NCBI GenBank assembly: GCA_022777485.1
Contig: JALFGC010000077.1
Location: forward strand, 1-41,938
DNA: 41,938 nt
Source of the DNA: Bacteroidales bacterium
GTDB lineage: Bacteria; Bacteroidota; Bacteroidia; Bacteroidales; Paludibacteraceae
Direction: 5' to 3'
How positions within the stretch are numbered: position 1 is the stretch's first letter; the number at the start of each line of letters is the position of its first letter. Made by a program: the position numbers and the translations under genes. This document shows positions 15,804-23,101 of this stretch, one piece after another. A model generated the notes under the pieces. It ran no database searches, had not been told where the DNA came from, and saw only the letters and a program-made list of their open reading frames with translations.

Positions 15804-17288
15804 TTAGAGAATGCTCTTTACGGTTTCTACCATGCCTTTGTCTTGGATGTCGCGGAGGAAGCCTTCTACCATATCGGTCAAGCCCGGGATGGTGTTGAGG
15901 TCTTGCTTGCTCTCTTTCCAGATGATGTCGGTAGCGCCGAGCACACCTTCTGCCACTTTGCGGAGGTCGCCCGTAGCCCAGAGTTGGCTGAGCAGGTCCA
16001 TAATCTCCTGTGCATCGTTAGGCTGGATAAGTGCTCCATCTGCGCGTGTGCCGCCCTTGTAGTAGGTGATGATAGCGGCAAGTCCGAGTACCAAGCCCTT
16101 CGGCAGTTCGCCTTTTCGCTCCAAGTAGGTCTTCAAGCCGGGCAGGTCGCGTGTCTCGAATTTCGGGAAGGAGTTGAGCATGATGCTGGTAACTTGGTGG
16201 TCCACATAAGGGTTGTTGAAGCGCTCCAGCACATCGCTTGCGAATTGGCGGAGTTCATCCATCGGCAGGTTGAGGGTCTCCATGAGTTCCTCGAACTGCA
16301 CTTTGTGGATATACTGTCCGATTATGGGGTCGTTGCAAGCGTCGCGCACGATATTGATACCGCTGAGGTAAGCCACCGGCGAGAGGACGGTGTGGGGACC
16401 GTTGAGCAGGGTAACCTTACGCTCGTGGTAGGGTTTCTCAGACTCTGCGATGAGCACATGCAGCCCGGCTTTCTCTGCTGGGAACTCCTCGCGCAGTTGC
16501 TCAATGGTCATGTTCTCGGGTTTCTCGATAACCCAGAGGTGGAATATCTCGGCTTGCACCACGAGGTTGTCGTTGTAGCCCACTTTCTCTTGGATAGCGG
16601 CGATGTCCTTGCGGGGGAAGCCCGGCACGATGCGGTCCACGAGGGTAGCGCAGACATAGTTGTACTTGGTGAACCACTCTTTGAAGCCCTCGTAGTCAGC
16701 GCCGAGGTCTTCTTTCCAGAGTTCGATATATTGATAGATGCACTCTTTGAGGTGGTGTCCGTTGAGGAAAATCAACTCGCAGGGCATGAGGATAAGTCCC
16801 TTGGAGGGGCAGCCGTTGAAGGTCTTGTAGCGGCGGTAGAGCAGTTGCACGAGTTTGCCCGGGTATGCGCTTGCCGGTGCGTCGGTGAACTTGCACGAGG
16901 GGTCAAAGGTGATACCTGCCTCGGTGGTGTTCGAGATGATGAAGCGGATGTCGGGTTGCTCTGCCAATGCCATGAAAGCGGCGTTCTGCGAATAGGGGTT
17001 GAGGGCGCGGGAGATCACATCGATACGCTCCAGCGAGTTCACGGGCTCGCCGTTGAGGCGACCTTGCAGGTTCACGTGGTAGAGGCAGTCTTGTCCGTTG
17101 AGCCATTCTACCATGCCTTTGTCAATCGGTTGTACCACTACAACGGAGCCGTTGAAGTTGGTCTTGGCATTCATATTCCAGATAATCCAATCTACAAATG
17201 CGCGGAGGAAGTTACCTTCGCCGAATTGGATGATACGCTCGGGTGCCACGCTTTTGGGGGCAGTCCATTTGTTTAGTGCTTTTTTCAT
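15804..17288 (-). CDS. uxaB: Tagaturonate reductase (altronate oxidoreductase)
   Basis: UxaB reduces D-tagaturonate to D-altronate with NADH, the step before UxaA. The 494-residue protein belongs to the polyol-specific long-chain dehydrogenase family. The N-terminal nucleotide-binding segment is IIQFGEGNFLRAFVDWII (about 19-36), followed by SNTTEAGI, and the active-site region contains LLNGPHTVLSPVAYL. Length and motifs are typical. It is the first gene of the uxaBA pair, with a leader of about 200 bases containing two copies of a 47-base repeat. Uronate isomerase and the transporter are not in the window. Confidence 0.95.
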   Translation of the reverse strand: MKKALNKWTAPKSVAPERIIQFGEGNFLRAFVDWIIWNMNAKTNFNGSVVVVQPIDKGMVEWLNGQDCLYHVNLQGRLNGEPVNSLERIDVISRALNPYSQNAAFMALAEQPDIRFIISNTTEAGITFDPSCKFTDAPASAYPGKLVQLLYRRYKTFNGCPSKGLILMPCELIFLNGHHLKECIYQYIELWKEDLGADYEGFKEWFTKYNYVCATLVDRIVPGFPRKDIAAIQEKVGYNDNLVVQAEIFHLWVIEKPENMTIEQLREEFPAEKAGLHVLIAESEKPYHERKVTLLNGPHTVLSPVAYLSGINIVRDACNDPIIGQYIHKVQFEELMETLNLPMDELRQFASDVLERFNNPYVDHQVTSIMLNSFPKFETRDLPGLKTYLERKGELPKGLVLGLAAIITYYKGGTRADGALIQPNDAQEIMDLLSQLWATGDLRKVAEGVLGATDIIWKESKQDLNTIPGLTDMVEGFLRDIQDKGMVETVKSIL

Positions 17289-17340
17289 ACTATTTTGATT
17301 TTTAGTGATATTGCGTCAGTGGATGAAAATTACTGCTGTA

Positions 17341-17497
17341 GCGCCTAATCCCGATTCATCGGGATTCCTTCGCGAAGACGATTCCGAAAAGTTTGTTCCG
17401 CATGGTTTCCCGAAAAATCTTGGATTTTTCGGAGAGGAGGAATCGGCGCAGCGCCTAATCCCGATTCTTCGGGATTCCTTCGCGAAGACGATTCCGA
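17341..17497. repeat. Two 47-bp direct repeats around a CCATGCGG core in the uxaB leader
   Basis: Copies at 17341-17387 and 17451-17497 differ at one base; each contains the small hairpin ATCCCGAT(T)CATCGGGAT and TTCGCGAA. Between them lie a second hairpin (CCGAAAAATC...GATTTTTCGG) and the sequence CCGCATGG, the complement of the core in the repeats at 10471 and 15713. The block lies in the predicted uxaB 5' leader. Confidence 0.8.
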
Positions 17498-17500
17498 CGA

Positions 17501-17508
17501 CAAAGGTA
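17501..17508 (-). promoter_or_regulatory. Possible -7 box for uxaBA
   Basis: The minus strand reads TACCTTTG, identical to the -7 boxes of comF, the regulator gene and rsfS. No TTG is found at the 20-base spacing upstream, so this may be a weak or activator-dependent promoter. It would give a leader of about 205 bases that includes both 47-bp repeats. Confidence 0.45.
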
Positions 17509-17569
17509 CTGCTTTTTCTTGTAATGATAGTCGTTCAATTAGAGGAAAAATGTAGAAAAATTGACGGTT

Positions 17570-19111
17570 CTATTCGTTGTGTGCAAGTTGTAGCGCATTG
17601 TTCCTGATTTGTGTGCGGTAGTTATAGACTGTTTTGACGGAGATGCGCAGGAAGCGTGCGATGTCTTCGGATTGTGTGATACCAAGTTTGATGAGTGCAT
17701 AAATGCGCATTTCGGTGGTGAGATGTTGTTTGTTGTTGCCGGTGTTGAATTGTTCTTCGGGTGGCAGGTCAGCATTGAGGTCTTCGATAAAGGTAGGGAA
17801 GAGTGAGAGGAAGGATTCGTCGAAATGTTGGTAGAACTCGTGTAGTGTTTTATCGATGAGCTCGTTGGATTTGACGATGTTGAGCATTTGTTTGGGGTTT
17901 TCGGAAAGTGCGGTGCGTCGTAGTGTTTTTTGGTATTGCGCCATGGTCTCGATGATGTCGGAGCATTCGGTCATGTATCGTGTAACGTAGGTATCTCGGA
18001 CGCGATTGGAGATGGTGAGTTGTGTGTTGAGTGTGGAGAGTTGTGCATTGAGTGAGGAGAGTTGAGCGTTGAGGGTTGAGAGTTTGGTGTTTACTCGTTT
18101 GTATCGTCTCAGGAGGTATGCGAGCACAGCCAGCAAGATAGCGAGGACTACGACGAAGATGATCATGGCGTAGATAAGTAGTTTGAGTTGGTGTTGCTGC
18201 TGGGTGATATGTGTTCGATAGGCGTTGAGGATAAGCGGCATGTCGTTTGCCATTTCAATGGTTCTTAGTTTGGCGCTGCTCTGTTCTGCATCTTGTATGC
18301 AGCAGTTCATGTATTGGTATGCTCGTTCGATGTCGCCTCGTTGATAGAGTATGAGTGCCACTTCTCGCAGGGATGCATGCTCAAGGACACCTTGCTGCAT
18401 GTCGGCGATGGCAGATGTGGCGAAATAGAGCAGTGCGGAGTCTTGCAGTGGGGGGTTATTGGTTTGCCAATAGAGGTGCTGGTAGCATGAGCCGAGTGTG
18501 TTGGCGAAGTAGCGTATATAGGGGCTGTTGGCGGGTAGTGTGCGGTAGGTGGGCAGGAGGATATCCAATGCTTGTTGTGGATCGTGTGGAAGGAAGGTGA
18601 GTGCTTGCTCTTGTTTGAGCCATGCGGAGTCGGTTTCGGAAGCGATAGCGAGGTGTCGGAGGGGCAGGATATGTTCTCGTGCTTTGGCTTTGTCTTCTGC
18701 GATGGTGGAGAACTCGGCTTGCCATATATAGGTGAGGTTGAGTGTTTTGTAGTATTCGCTGGCGAGGTCGGGATATTGTTTGGGGTTGATGGTGTTGAGG
18801 ATATCGAGTGCAGCGGTGTAGTTGCCACCTACGGCAAGGCTGTTGGCGATATGGATGTTGGCATGTTGCTGTTGCTCGGGTGTGGTGGCGAGCCGATATG
18901 CCTCGTGGGCATAGGTAAGTGCGGAGTCGTTGTTGAAGCCGTTGTACTGCTGCCATAGTTGTTGCGCGAGTTGGTACTTGGTTTGTCCCTCCGCCATGTG
19001 GTAGTAGTTTTTGGCGGTGAGGATGATGTCTTCGTGGGCAGCGATATAGTCCTGCCGATTGGCAATTACGGAGTCTAATTGCAAGAGAGCGGAGATAAAT
19101 ACTATAAGCAT
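17570..19111 (-). CDS. DUF6377-type membrane-spanning transcriptional regulator
   Basis: With the ATG at 19111 the protein is 513 residues; a longer frame reaches back through the promoter and is rejected. It has an N-terminal signal-like segment (MLIVFISALLQLDSVIA), a periplasmic helical-repeat (TPR-like) region, one membrane span (LIYAMIIFVVVLAILLAVLA), a short coiled coil of leucine heptads (LSTLNAQLSSLNAQLSTLNT), and a cytoplasmic part ending in a LuxR-like helix-turn-helix (ALIKLGITQSEDIARFLRIS). This layout matches DUF6377 regulators of Bacteroidota that sit beside Sus-type loci and probably sense a sugar in the periplasm. It is divergent from the locus at 19814, which is its likely target. 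Confidence 0.85.
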   Translation of the reverse strand: MLIVFISALLQLDSVIANRQDYIAAHEDIILTAKNYYHMAEGQTKYQLAQQLWQQYNGFNNDSALTYAHEAYRLATTPEQQQHANIHIANSLAVGGNYTAALDILNTINPKQYPDLASEYYKTLNLTYIWQAEFSTIAEDKAKAREHILPLRHLAIASETDSAWLKQEQALTFLPHDPQQALDILLPTYRTLPANSPYIRYFANTLGSCYQHLYWQTNNPPLQDSALLYFATSAIADMQQGVLEHASLREVALILYQRGDIERAYQYMNCCIQDAEQSSAKLRTIEMANDMPLILNAYRTHITQQQHQLKLLIYAMIIFVVVLAILLAVLAYLLRRYKRVNTKLSTLNAQLSSLNAQLSTLNTQLTISNRVRDTYVTRYMTECSDIIETMAQYQKTLRRTALSENPKQMLNIVKSNELIDKTLHEFYQHFDESFLSLFPTFIEDLNADLPPEEQFNTGNNKQHLTTEMRIYALIKLGITQSEDIARFLRISVKTVYNYRTQIRNNALQLAHNE

Positions 19112-19161
19112 AACAAAGAGTGTTTTAGCGTGTTGGTTTATGGTGTATGTAAATTTGCGTG

Positions 19162-19192
19162 CAAAGGTACAATTATTTTTGTATATATGCAA
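19162..19192 (-). promoter_or_regulatory. Bacteroidota-type promoter for the regulator gene
   Basis: On the minus strand TTG (19192-19190), 20 bases, TACCTTTG (19169-19162). The predicted start of transcription is near 19155, giving a leader of about 44 bases before the ATG at 19111. Confidence 0.75.
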
Positions 19193-19319
19193 ATTTTGGT
19201 GAATTTTATTGGGGCAGTAGCTCCTTAAACTACTCCCAAAATATATCCTATGTAGAAATAACATATACTGAAAATCAGTGTATTGCACAGAAAAAGCACT
19301 CCCAAAATACCCACTGCTA

Positions 19320-19350
19320 TTGCACGGGTGCATGAAATATGCTAATTTTG
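19320..19350 (+). promoter_or_regulatory. Bacteroidota-type promoter facing the polysaccharide locus
   Basis: TTG (19320-19322), 20 bases, TAATTTTG (19343-19350). It points toward the gene at 19814 with an untranslated stretch of about 450 bases. The first dyad lies 55 bases after the -7 box. Confidence 0.6.
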
Positions 19351-19405
19351 CAACGCAAATGCAGAGGATGGGGTAGGCAAAGGCGTGTGAAAAATGGTAT
19401 GGTGT

Positions 19406-19433
19406 GTCAGTTTGGACGGTCGTTAAAATTGAC
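19406..19433. promoter_or_regulatory. Candidate operator, dyad 1
   Basis: A 28-base imperfect dyad: GTCAGTTT, a centre with ACGGTCGT, and AAATTGAC. Ten of 14 positions match between the half sites. The same layout is found 305 bases downstream. It may bind the divergent HTH regulator. Confidence 0.5.
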
Positions 19434-19710
19434 ACAAAGTGGGGCAAAAAAGACGGGGTAAAGCGGGTAGGAGGAAGGATGACAATATGATAGCGAGATA
19501 ATAGGGGAAAGTTGCATTTTGTTCATTCTTTGCTTTATATGTTTTTAGGGTTTAGGTCCTTTTTAGGTCATCTCAAAGTCCTCTCTATGTGTCGGCAAAA
19601 ACGAGGAAATGAGCAAGTGGCATTTTGCAAGCGTTTTTGATAATTTGGTTACAAACTGCTCATGGTCGAGATATGGATTAAGCGTGCGGGGTAGTATATA
19701 TAAAGAGTGT

Positions 19711-19738
19711 GTCAGTTTAGACGACCGTTTAAATTTAC
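19711..19738. promoter_or_regulatory. Candidate operator, dyad 2
   Basis: GTCAGTTT, a centre with ACGACCGT (the exact complement of the centre in dyad 1) and AAATTTAC; again 10 of 14 positions match between half sites. It ends 75 bases before the first gene of the locus. Confidence 0.5.
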
Positions 19739-19813
19739 CCACCTTGGAATGGGTTAATACGTTGACAATCAACAATCAACACTAATATGTTTAACTATTA
19801 AATCAAAAGTATT

Positions 19814-21415
19814 ATGAAAAAATCAATTCTTCTTTTGGCTGCGATGGTAGCCTTGTCTGTTCTCCCTGCAAAGGCATTGGAAGCTATGTATCTTATCGGT
19901 ACGGCAACAACTGCCGGTTATACATTGGATGAAGCTGTTCCAATGACGGGTAGTGGCGACCAGTTTTCGTGGGAAGGCTACTTGTCTGCCGGTGAGTTTA
20001 AGTTTTTGACGCAGAAAGGATGGAACAATATGTATGGACCTGCGCATAACGATTACTCCACAGTATCCGAAGATAAAAAGACTTCTTATAATGATTTGGT
20101 TAGCGGTGCTACGTATGATTTACAATTCTTCAGTCCATCTGAAGGTAAAAATGCTGACCCTGCTGATCCCAAGTATGATGACTATAAATTTGGTGTAAAG
20201 ACGCCCGGCATTTATAAATTGAGCGTGAATACAAGTAAACGAAAATTAGTTGTAGAAAAATTTTTGAACTTGACCGCGGTTTTTCCTGTAGGTGATGGGT
20301 GTGAAGTTGGATGGGATCCGAGCGGTAAAGTAGTCTTTGTAGAGACGAGTGAAGGTTCCGGTATTTACCAAGGAACACTTGACCTTGCCGTTAATGGTGC
20401 AGAAAGCGAGTTAAAATTCCTTTGCCAAAAAAGTTTTGGTGATCATTATGGTCCTAGTAGTAGTTGGGCTGAGATCAAAGCTCCCGGAGTGTATGAGGTA
20501 AAAAAAGTAAAAGGAGGTAAGGGCGATGAAAAATTCAAAATAAATATTCCTACCGGCACGTATAATATGACTCTTGATACCAAGGCGAATAAATTGTATA
20601 TCGTACCACAAGAGATTAGTGTAAAAGCGCAGATTGAGATGGGAGCATTGGAGGAAATGGGCTCTGTTAACTGCTATGTGTGGACTGAATTAGTGCCCCA
20701 TGTGGAAAAGGATATTTCCGATATTGTCCCGACGGAAGATGGTTGGTTTGAGGCAAAAGTAACAGGGGTATATGGTCCTATCAACTTCTTATACCATGAC
20801 AAGTATTGGAATGTCCAAACGCCTGATATGAAAAACGATGAAAACGGATACTACACGGATAAGAGTTGCAATATCAAAGCTGAGAAGCAAGATGATGGCA
20901 AATTGACTTGCTACCATAATGACGATAATTCTTTGCTCAGCCAAACGATTACCTTGGAGTTCAAATTAGCGGAAGGTACTACGTGGAGTGATAAGGATGG
21001 AAGAAGTGACATGTATTTGCGTGAGTGGCAAAATATACTAACTGATGGTACAGCTGGTGATAGGACTACCTATCAGAAGGCAGAAGTTGCAGATTGCATC
21101 TATTCCTTTAGTATTCCTGTAGTAAATCAAGTGAAGTTTGTCTTGCAGACTGTTGGTGAAGGCTGGAATCCGTTGACCGTTGAGACTTCCACTTATAAGA
21201 ACCAAAAGTATTGGATTTCTAAGGAGAATGAGGAATATAAGTTGATTGCTACAGATAGCTTCGATAAAGGTCCGACCACTTCGGTAGAGCAGACCTCTGT
21301 AGTTAACGACAATATTGTTTACGATATCATGGGTCGTGCATTGGGCACTTCGCTCGAGAATCTGCCGCAGGGTATCTATGTGCGCAACGGCAAGAAGTTT
21401 GTTGTAGCACAATAA
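19814..21415 (+). CDS. Secreted SusE/SusF-like glycan-binding protein with C-terminal sorting-like tail
   Basis: A 533-residue exported protein with signal peptide MKKSILLLAAMVALSVLPAKA and no lipobox Cys, unlike canonical SusE/F lipoproteins. It has SusF-like binding modules: MYLIGTATTAGYTLDEAVPM with the strand pattern FSWEGYLSAGEFKFL (about 25-65), a second around VFPVGDGCEVGWDP and ELKFLCQ, and a less clear third (VNCYVWTELVPHVEKD). The end, IVYDIMGRALG followed by GIYVRNGKKFVVAQ, looks like the short type A tail used for secretion and surface anchoring by the type IX system. It probably binds the target glycan at the cell surface. It is the first gene of the locus, after the two candidate operators. 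Confidence 0.8.
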   Translation: MKKSILLLAAMVALSVLPAKALEAMYLIGTATTAGYTLDEAVPMTGSGDQFSWEGYLSAGEFKFLTQKGWNNMYGPAHNDYSTVSEDKKTSYNDLVSGATYDLQFFSPSEGKNADPADPKYDDYKFGVKTPGIYKLSVNTSKRKLVVEKFLNLTAVFPVGDGCEVGWDPSGKVVFVETSEGSGIYQGTLDLAVNGAESELKFLCQKSFGDHYGPSSSWAEIKAPGVYEVKKVKGGKGDEKFKINIPTGTYNMTLDTKANKLYIVPQEISVKAQIEMGALEEMGSVNCYVWTELVPHVEKDISDIVPTEDGWFEAKVTGVYGPINFLYHDKYWNVQTPDMKNDENGYYTDKSCNIKAEKQDDGKLTCYHNDDNSLLSQTITLEFKLAEGTTWSDKDGRSDMYLREWQNILTDGTAGDRTTYQKAEVADCIYSFSIPVVNQVKFVLQTVGEGWNPLTVETSTYKNQKYWISKENEEYKLIATDSFDKGPTTSVEQTSVVNDNIVYDIMGRALGTSLENLPQGIYVRNGKKFVVAQ

Positions 21416-21429
21416 ATAGCCGAAGATAG

Positions 21430-21542
21430 CAGTCAAGTATCTCCATAACGAGTCCCTGTTAGTTAGAAAAAGGGATAGATAGTTTTCATAATGGTTGTTG
21501 GGATTAGGTTTATTCCGGATTCGTTATGGAGATACTGAACTG
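21430..21542. repeat. MITE-like 113-bp element with 22-bp terminal inverted repeats
   Basis: Left end CAGTCAAGTATCTCCATAAC and right end, read in complement, CAGTTCAGTATCTCCATAAC match over 22 bases with two changes; 15 bases (21437-21451 and 21521-21535) are perfect. The 69-base interior has no reading frame and holds a small TCCCT/AGGGA hairpin. It lies just after the stop of the first SusF-like gene and could act as a mobile relic or a terminator-like hairpin. Confidence 0.7.
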
Positions 21543-21632
21543 TCTGCGCTGAACCAAAGCATAATTATCACGCAATTTTATTAACCTCTTATTTTCGTGG
21601 GTGAGGCAAATCTCATCTACAGGGCTTGTAGT

Positions 21633-22880
21633 ATGAAAAAGATAATCTTTTCTCTCTGCGCTTTGTGCGCATCGATGGGCTTGATGGCAAACAATTTGCC
21701 CGAGCAGGTAGTTTTGGTAGGTGAAGCCACCGAAGCAGGTTGGACATTGGAAAAAGGTGTGTTCATGCACACTGTAGCCGATGGCGAGTACACATGGACG
21801 GGTACGCTCAAAGCCGGCGAGATGAAGTTCATCTCTGCGGATGAGTACTGGGTGCCGAGTTACGGACCTGCGAACAATGGCGACTCCTTGCATTGGGCGG
21901 ATACCACGCAGGTGTATTCCGTAGCGGCGCGTCCTACGTTTGATGATGCAGACAATAAGTTTCTTGTGGACAGCGGAAGATACCAACTGACGCTGAACCT
22001 CAACACGATGCAATTGACCGTAGCTGATGGTACAGATTTGGAAGATACGAAGGCGTATGCCAAGCGCGTGTATCCTATCGGTACGGCATGCACATGGGGT
22101 TGGACGATGGAGTCCGCGCAACCCATGCCTCAAACGGGCGAGGAGACAGCTATCTATACCGACACGCTCATGTTGAAATCCGGCGAGTTGAAGTTCATGC
22201 TTCATCCGGATTTCCGTATCGGCAGCCACTTCGGTCCGGACACAGCGAACACCCCGTTAGACACGGCGGGCGTGCATCCTGTGGTTCTCCATACCGATGG
22301 CGACTACAAGTGGAATTGCACCCTGTCCGGCATGTATGCCGTAACGCTCAACTCGATAGAGGGCACGCTGACGCTGGTGAAGGTGGATAGCGTGGCAGAG
22401 CCGGAGGAGCCGGAAGTGGTTTATCCGGAGGAGATCTATCCTATCGGTACGGCATGTGCATGGGGTTGGACGATAGAGAACGCGGTAGCTATTGCGCGTT
22501 TGGATGATTCTACAAAGGTGGTTTATACCGATACGCTGACGCTGCAAGCGGGTGAGCTGAAGTTTTTGTGTCAACGCGACTTTAGCAAGCACTTTGGACC
22601 CAAAGAGCCGGGAGTAGCCATGGCGGAAGCCGGTGATTATGAGGTTGCCCTGATTCTGATTGAGGACGGCGACAACAAGTGGAACAACACTCTCGTGGGC
22701 GATTTTGTGGTTACGCTGAATGCCGAAACCAGCACTTTGACGCTGGTGCCCGTGGAAAATCCCGAGTCGCTCATTGAGCAGACGGAGGGTTATGAGGTAT
22801 GCCGGAAAGTGGTGCGCGATGGTCAGGTGCTTATCCTGCGCGGGGATAAAGCCTACAATCTCTTGGGCGTTACATTATGA
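21633..22880 (+). CDS. Secreted SusF-like protein with three tandem binding modules and sorting-like tail
   Basis: The ATG at 21633 gives 415 residues with signal peptide MKKIIFSLCALCASMGLMAN and no lipobox. An upstream in-frame ATG (21597) only adds 12 residues before the signal peptide. Three modules of about 120 residues follow: VVLVGEATEAGWTLEKG, VYPIGTACTWGWTMESA and IYPIGTACAWGWTIENA, each with a GE(L/M)KF strand and, mostly, an HFGP loop. Modules 2 and 3 share 39 of 42 bases at their starts, a recent duplication. The tail RKVVRDGQVLILRGDKAYNL is the common Bacteroidales C-terminal sorting-like motif. A surface glycan-binding role is likely. Confidence 0.8.
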   Translation: MKKIIFSLCALCASMGLMANNLPEQVVLVGEATEAGWTLEKGVFMHTVADGEYTWTGTLKAGEMKFISADEYWVPSYGPANNGDSLHWADTTQVYSVAARPTFDDADNKFLVDSGRYQLTLNLNTMQLTVADGTDLEDTKAYAKRVYPIGTACTWGWTMESAQPMPQTGEETAIYTDTLMLKSGELKFMLHPDFRIGSHFGPDTANTPLDTAGVHPVVLHTDGDYKWNCTLSGMYAVTLNSIEGTLTLVKVDSVAEPEEPEVVYPEEIYPIGTACAWGWTIENAVAIARLDDSTKVVYTDTLTLQAGELKFLCQRDFSKHFGPKEPGVAMAEAGDYEVALILIEDGDNKWNNTLVGDFVVTLNAETSTLTLVPVENPESLIEQTEGYEVCRKVVRDGQVLILRGDKAYNLLGVTL

Positions 22881-22915
22881 TAATGGTGGGGCAGCAGTTG
22901 TAGACGGCTGGGTAC

Positions 22916-22931
22916 TCCCGACACGTCGGGA
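22916..22931. repeat. Dispersed palindrome TCCCGAC-NN-GTCGGGA (copy 1)
   Basis: Seven-base perfect arms around AC, in the gap before susC. Related copies lie at 26307, 38107 and 41699; the last two are inside genes. Confidence 0.75.
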
Positions 22932-22990
22932 CAAGTTTGAAAGACATCCATAGGATATGCATTTCTCCTACTATCCTTATGCAGTCAATT

Positions 22991-23034
22991 ACGTAAGATA
23001 TACGTAGGATATACGTAGGATATACGTAGGATAA
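22991..23034. repeat. Four 11-bp tandem repeats upstream of susC
   Basis: Four consecutive units of ACGTAGGATAT (the first has A for G, the last is slightly changed). The 11-base period is close to one helical turn, so equal faces of the DNA are presented. The block lies 68 bases before the susC start and could be a protein-binding array; this is inference. Confidence 0.75.
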
Positions 23035-23101
23035 TAATGGGTGTGTGCTACCTCCGCCCTTATCTTCAACTGCTACCTCACATAAATAATAATTACAAAT
23101 C

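Larger units (their letters stand above)
19112..19813. other. Regulator-locus intergenic region, no gene seen
   Basis: This 702-base gap holds the regulator promoter (19162-19192), a plus-strand promoter (19320-19350), two related 28-bp dyads (19406-19433 and 19711-19738) and a twice-repeated ACTCCCAAAATA (about 19232 and 19299). No credible reading frame is present, so transcripts from the plus promoter would have a leader of about 450 bases. Confidence 0.7.

Noticed and set aside
15729..17276. Long 515-codon open frame on the plus strand
   Set aside because: It lies exactly opposite uxaB, has no family features and unlikely composition (His/Val/Glu-rich), and arises from the codon bias of the real gene.
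19563..19775. 70-residue minus-strand frame in the regulator-locus gap
   Set aside because: No promoter or family similarity recognised, and it overlaps the candidate operator at 19711-19738.
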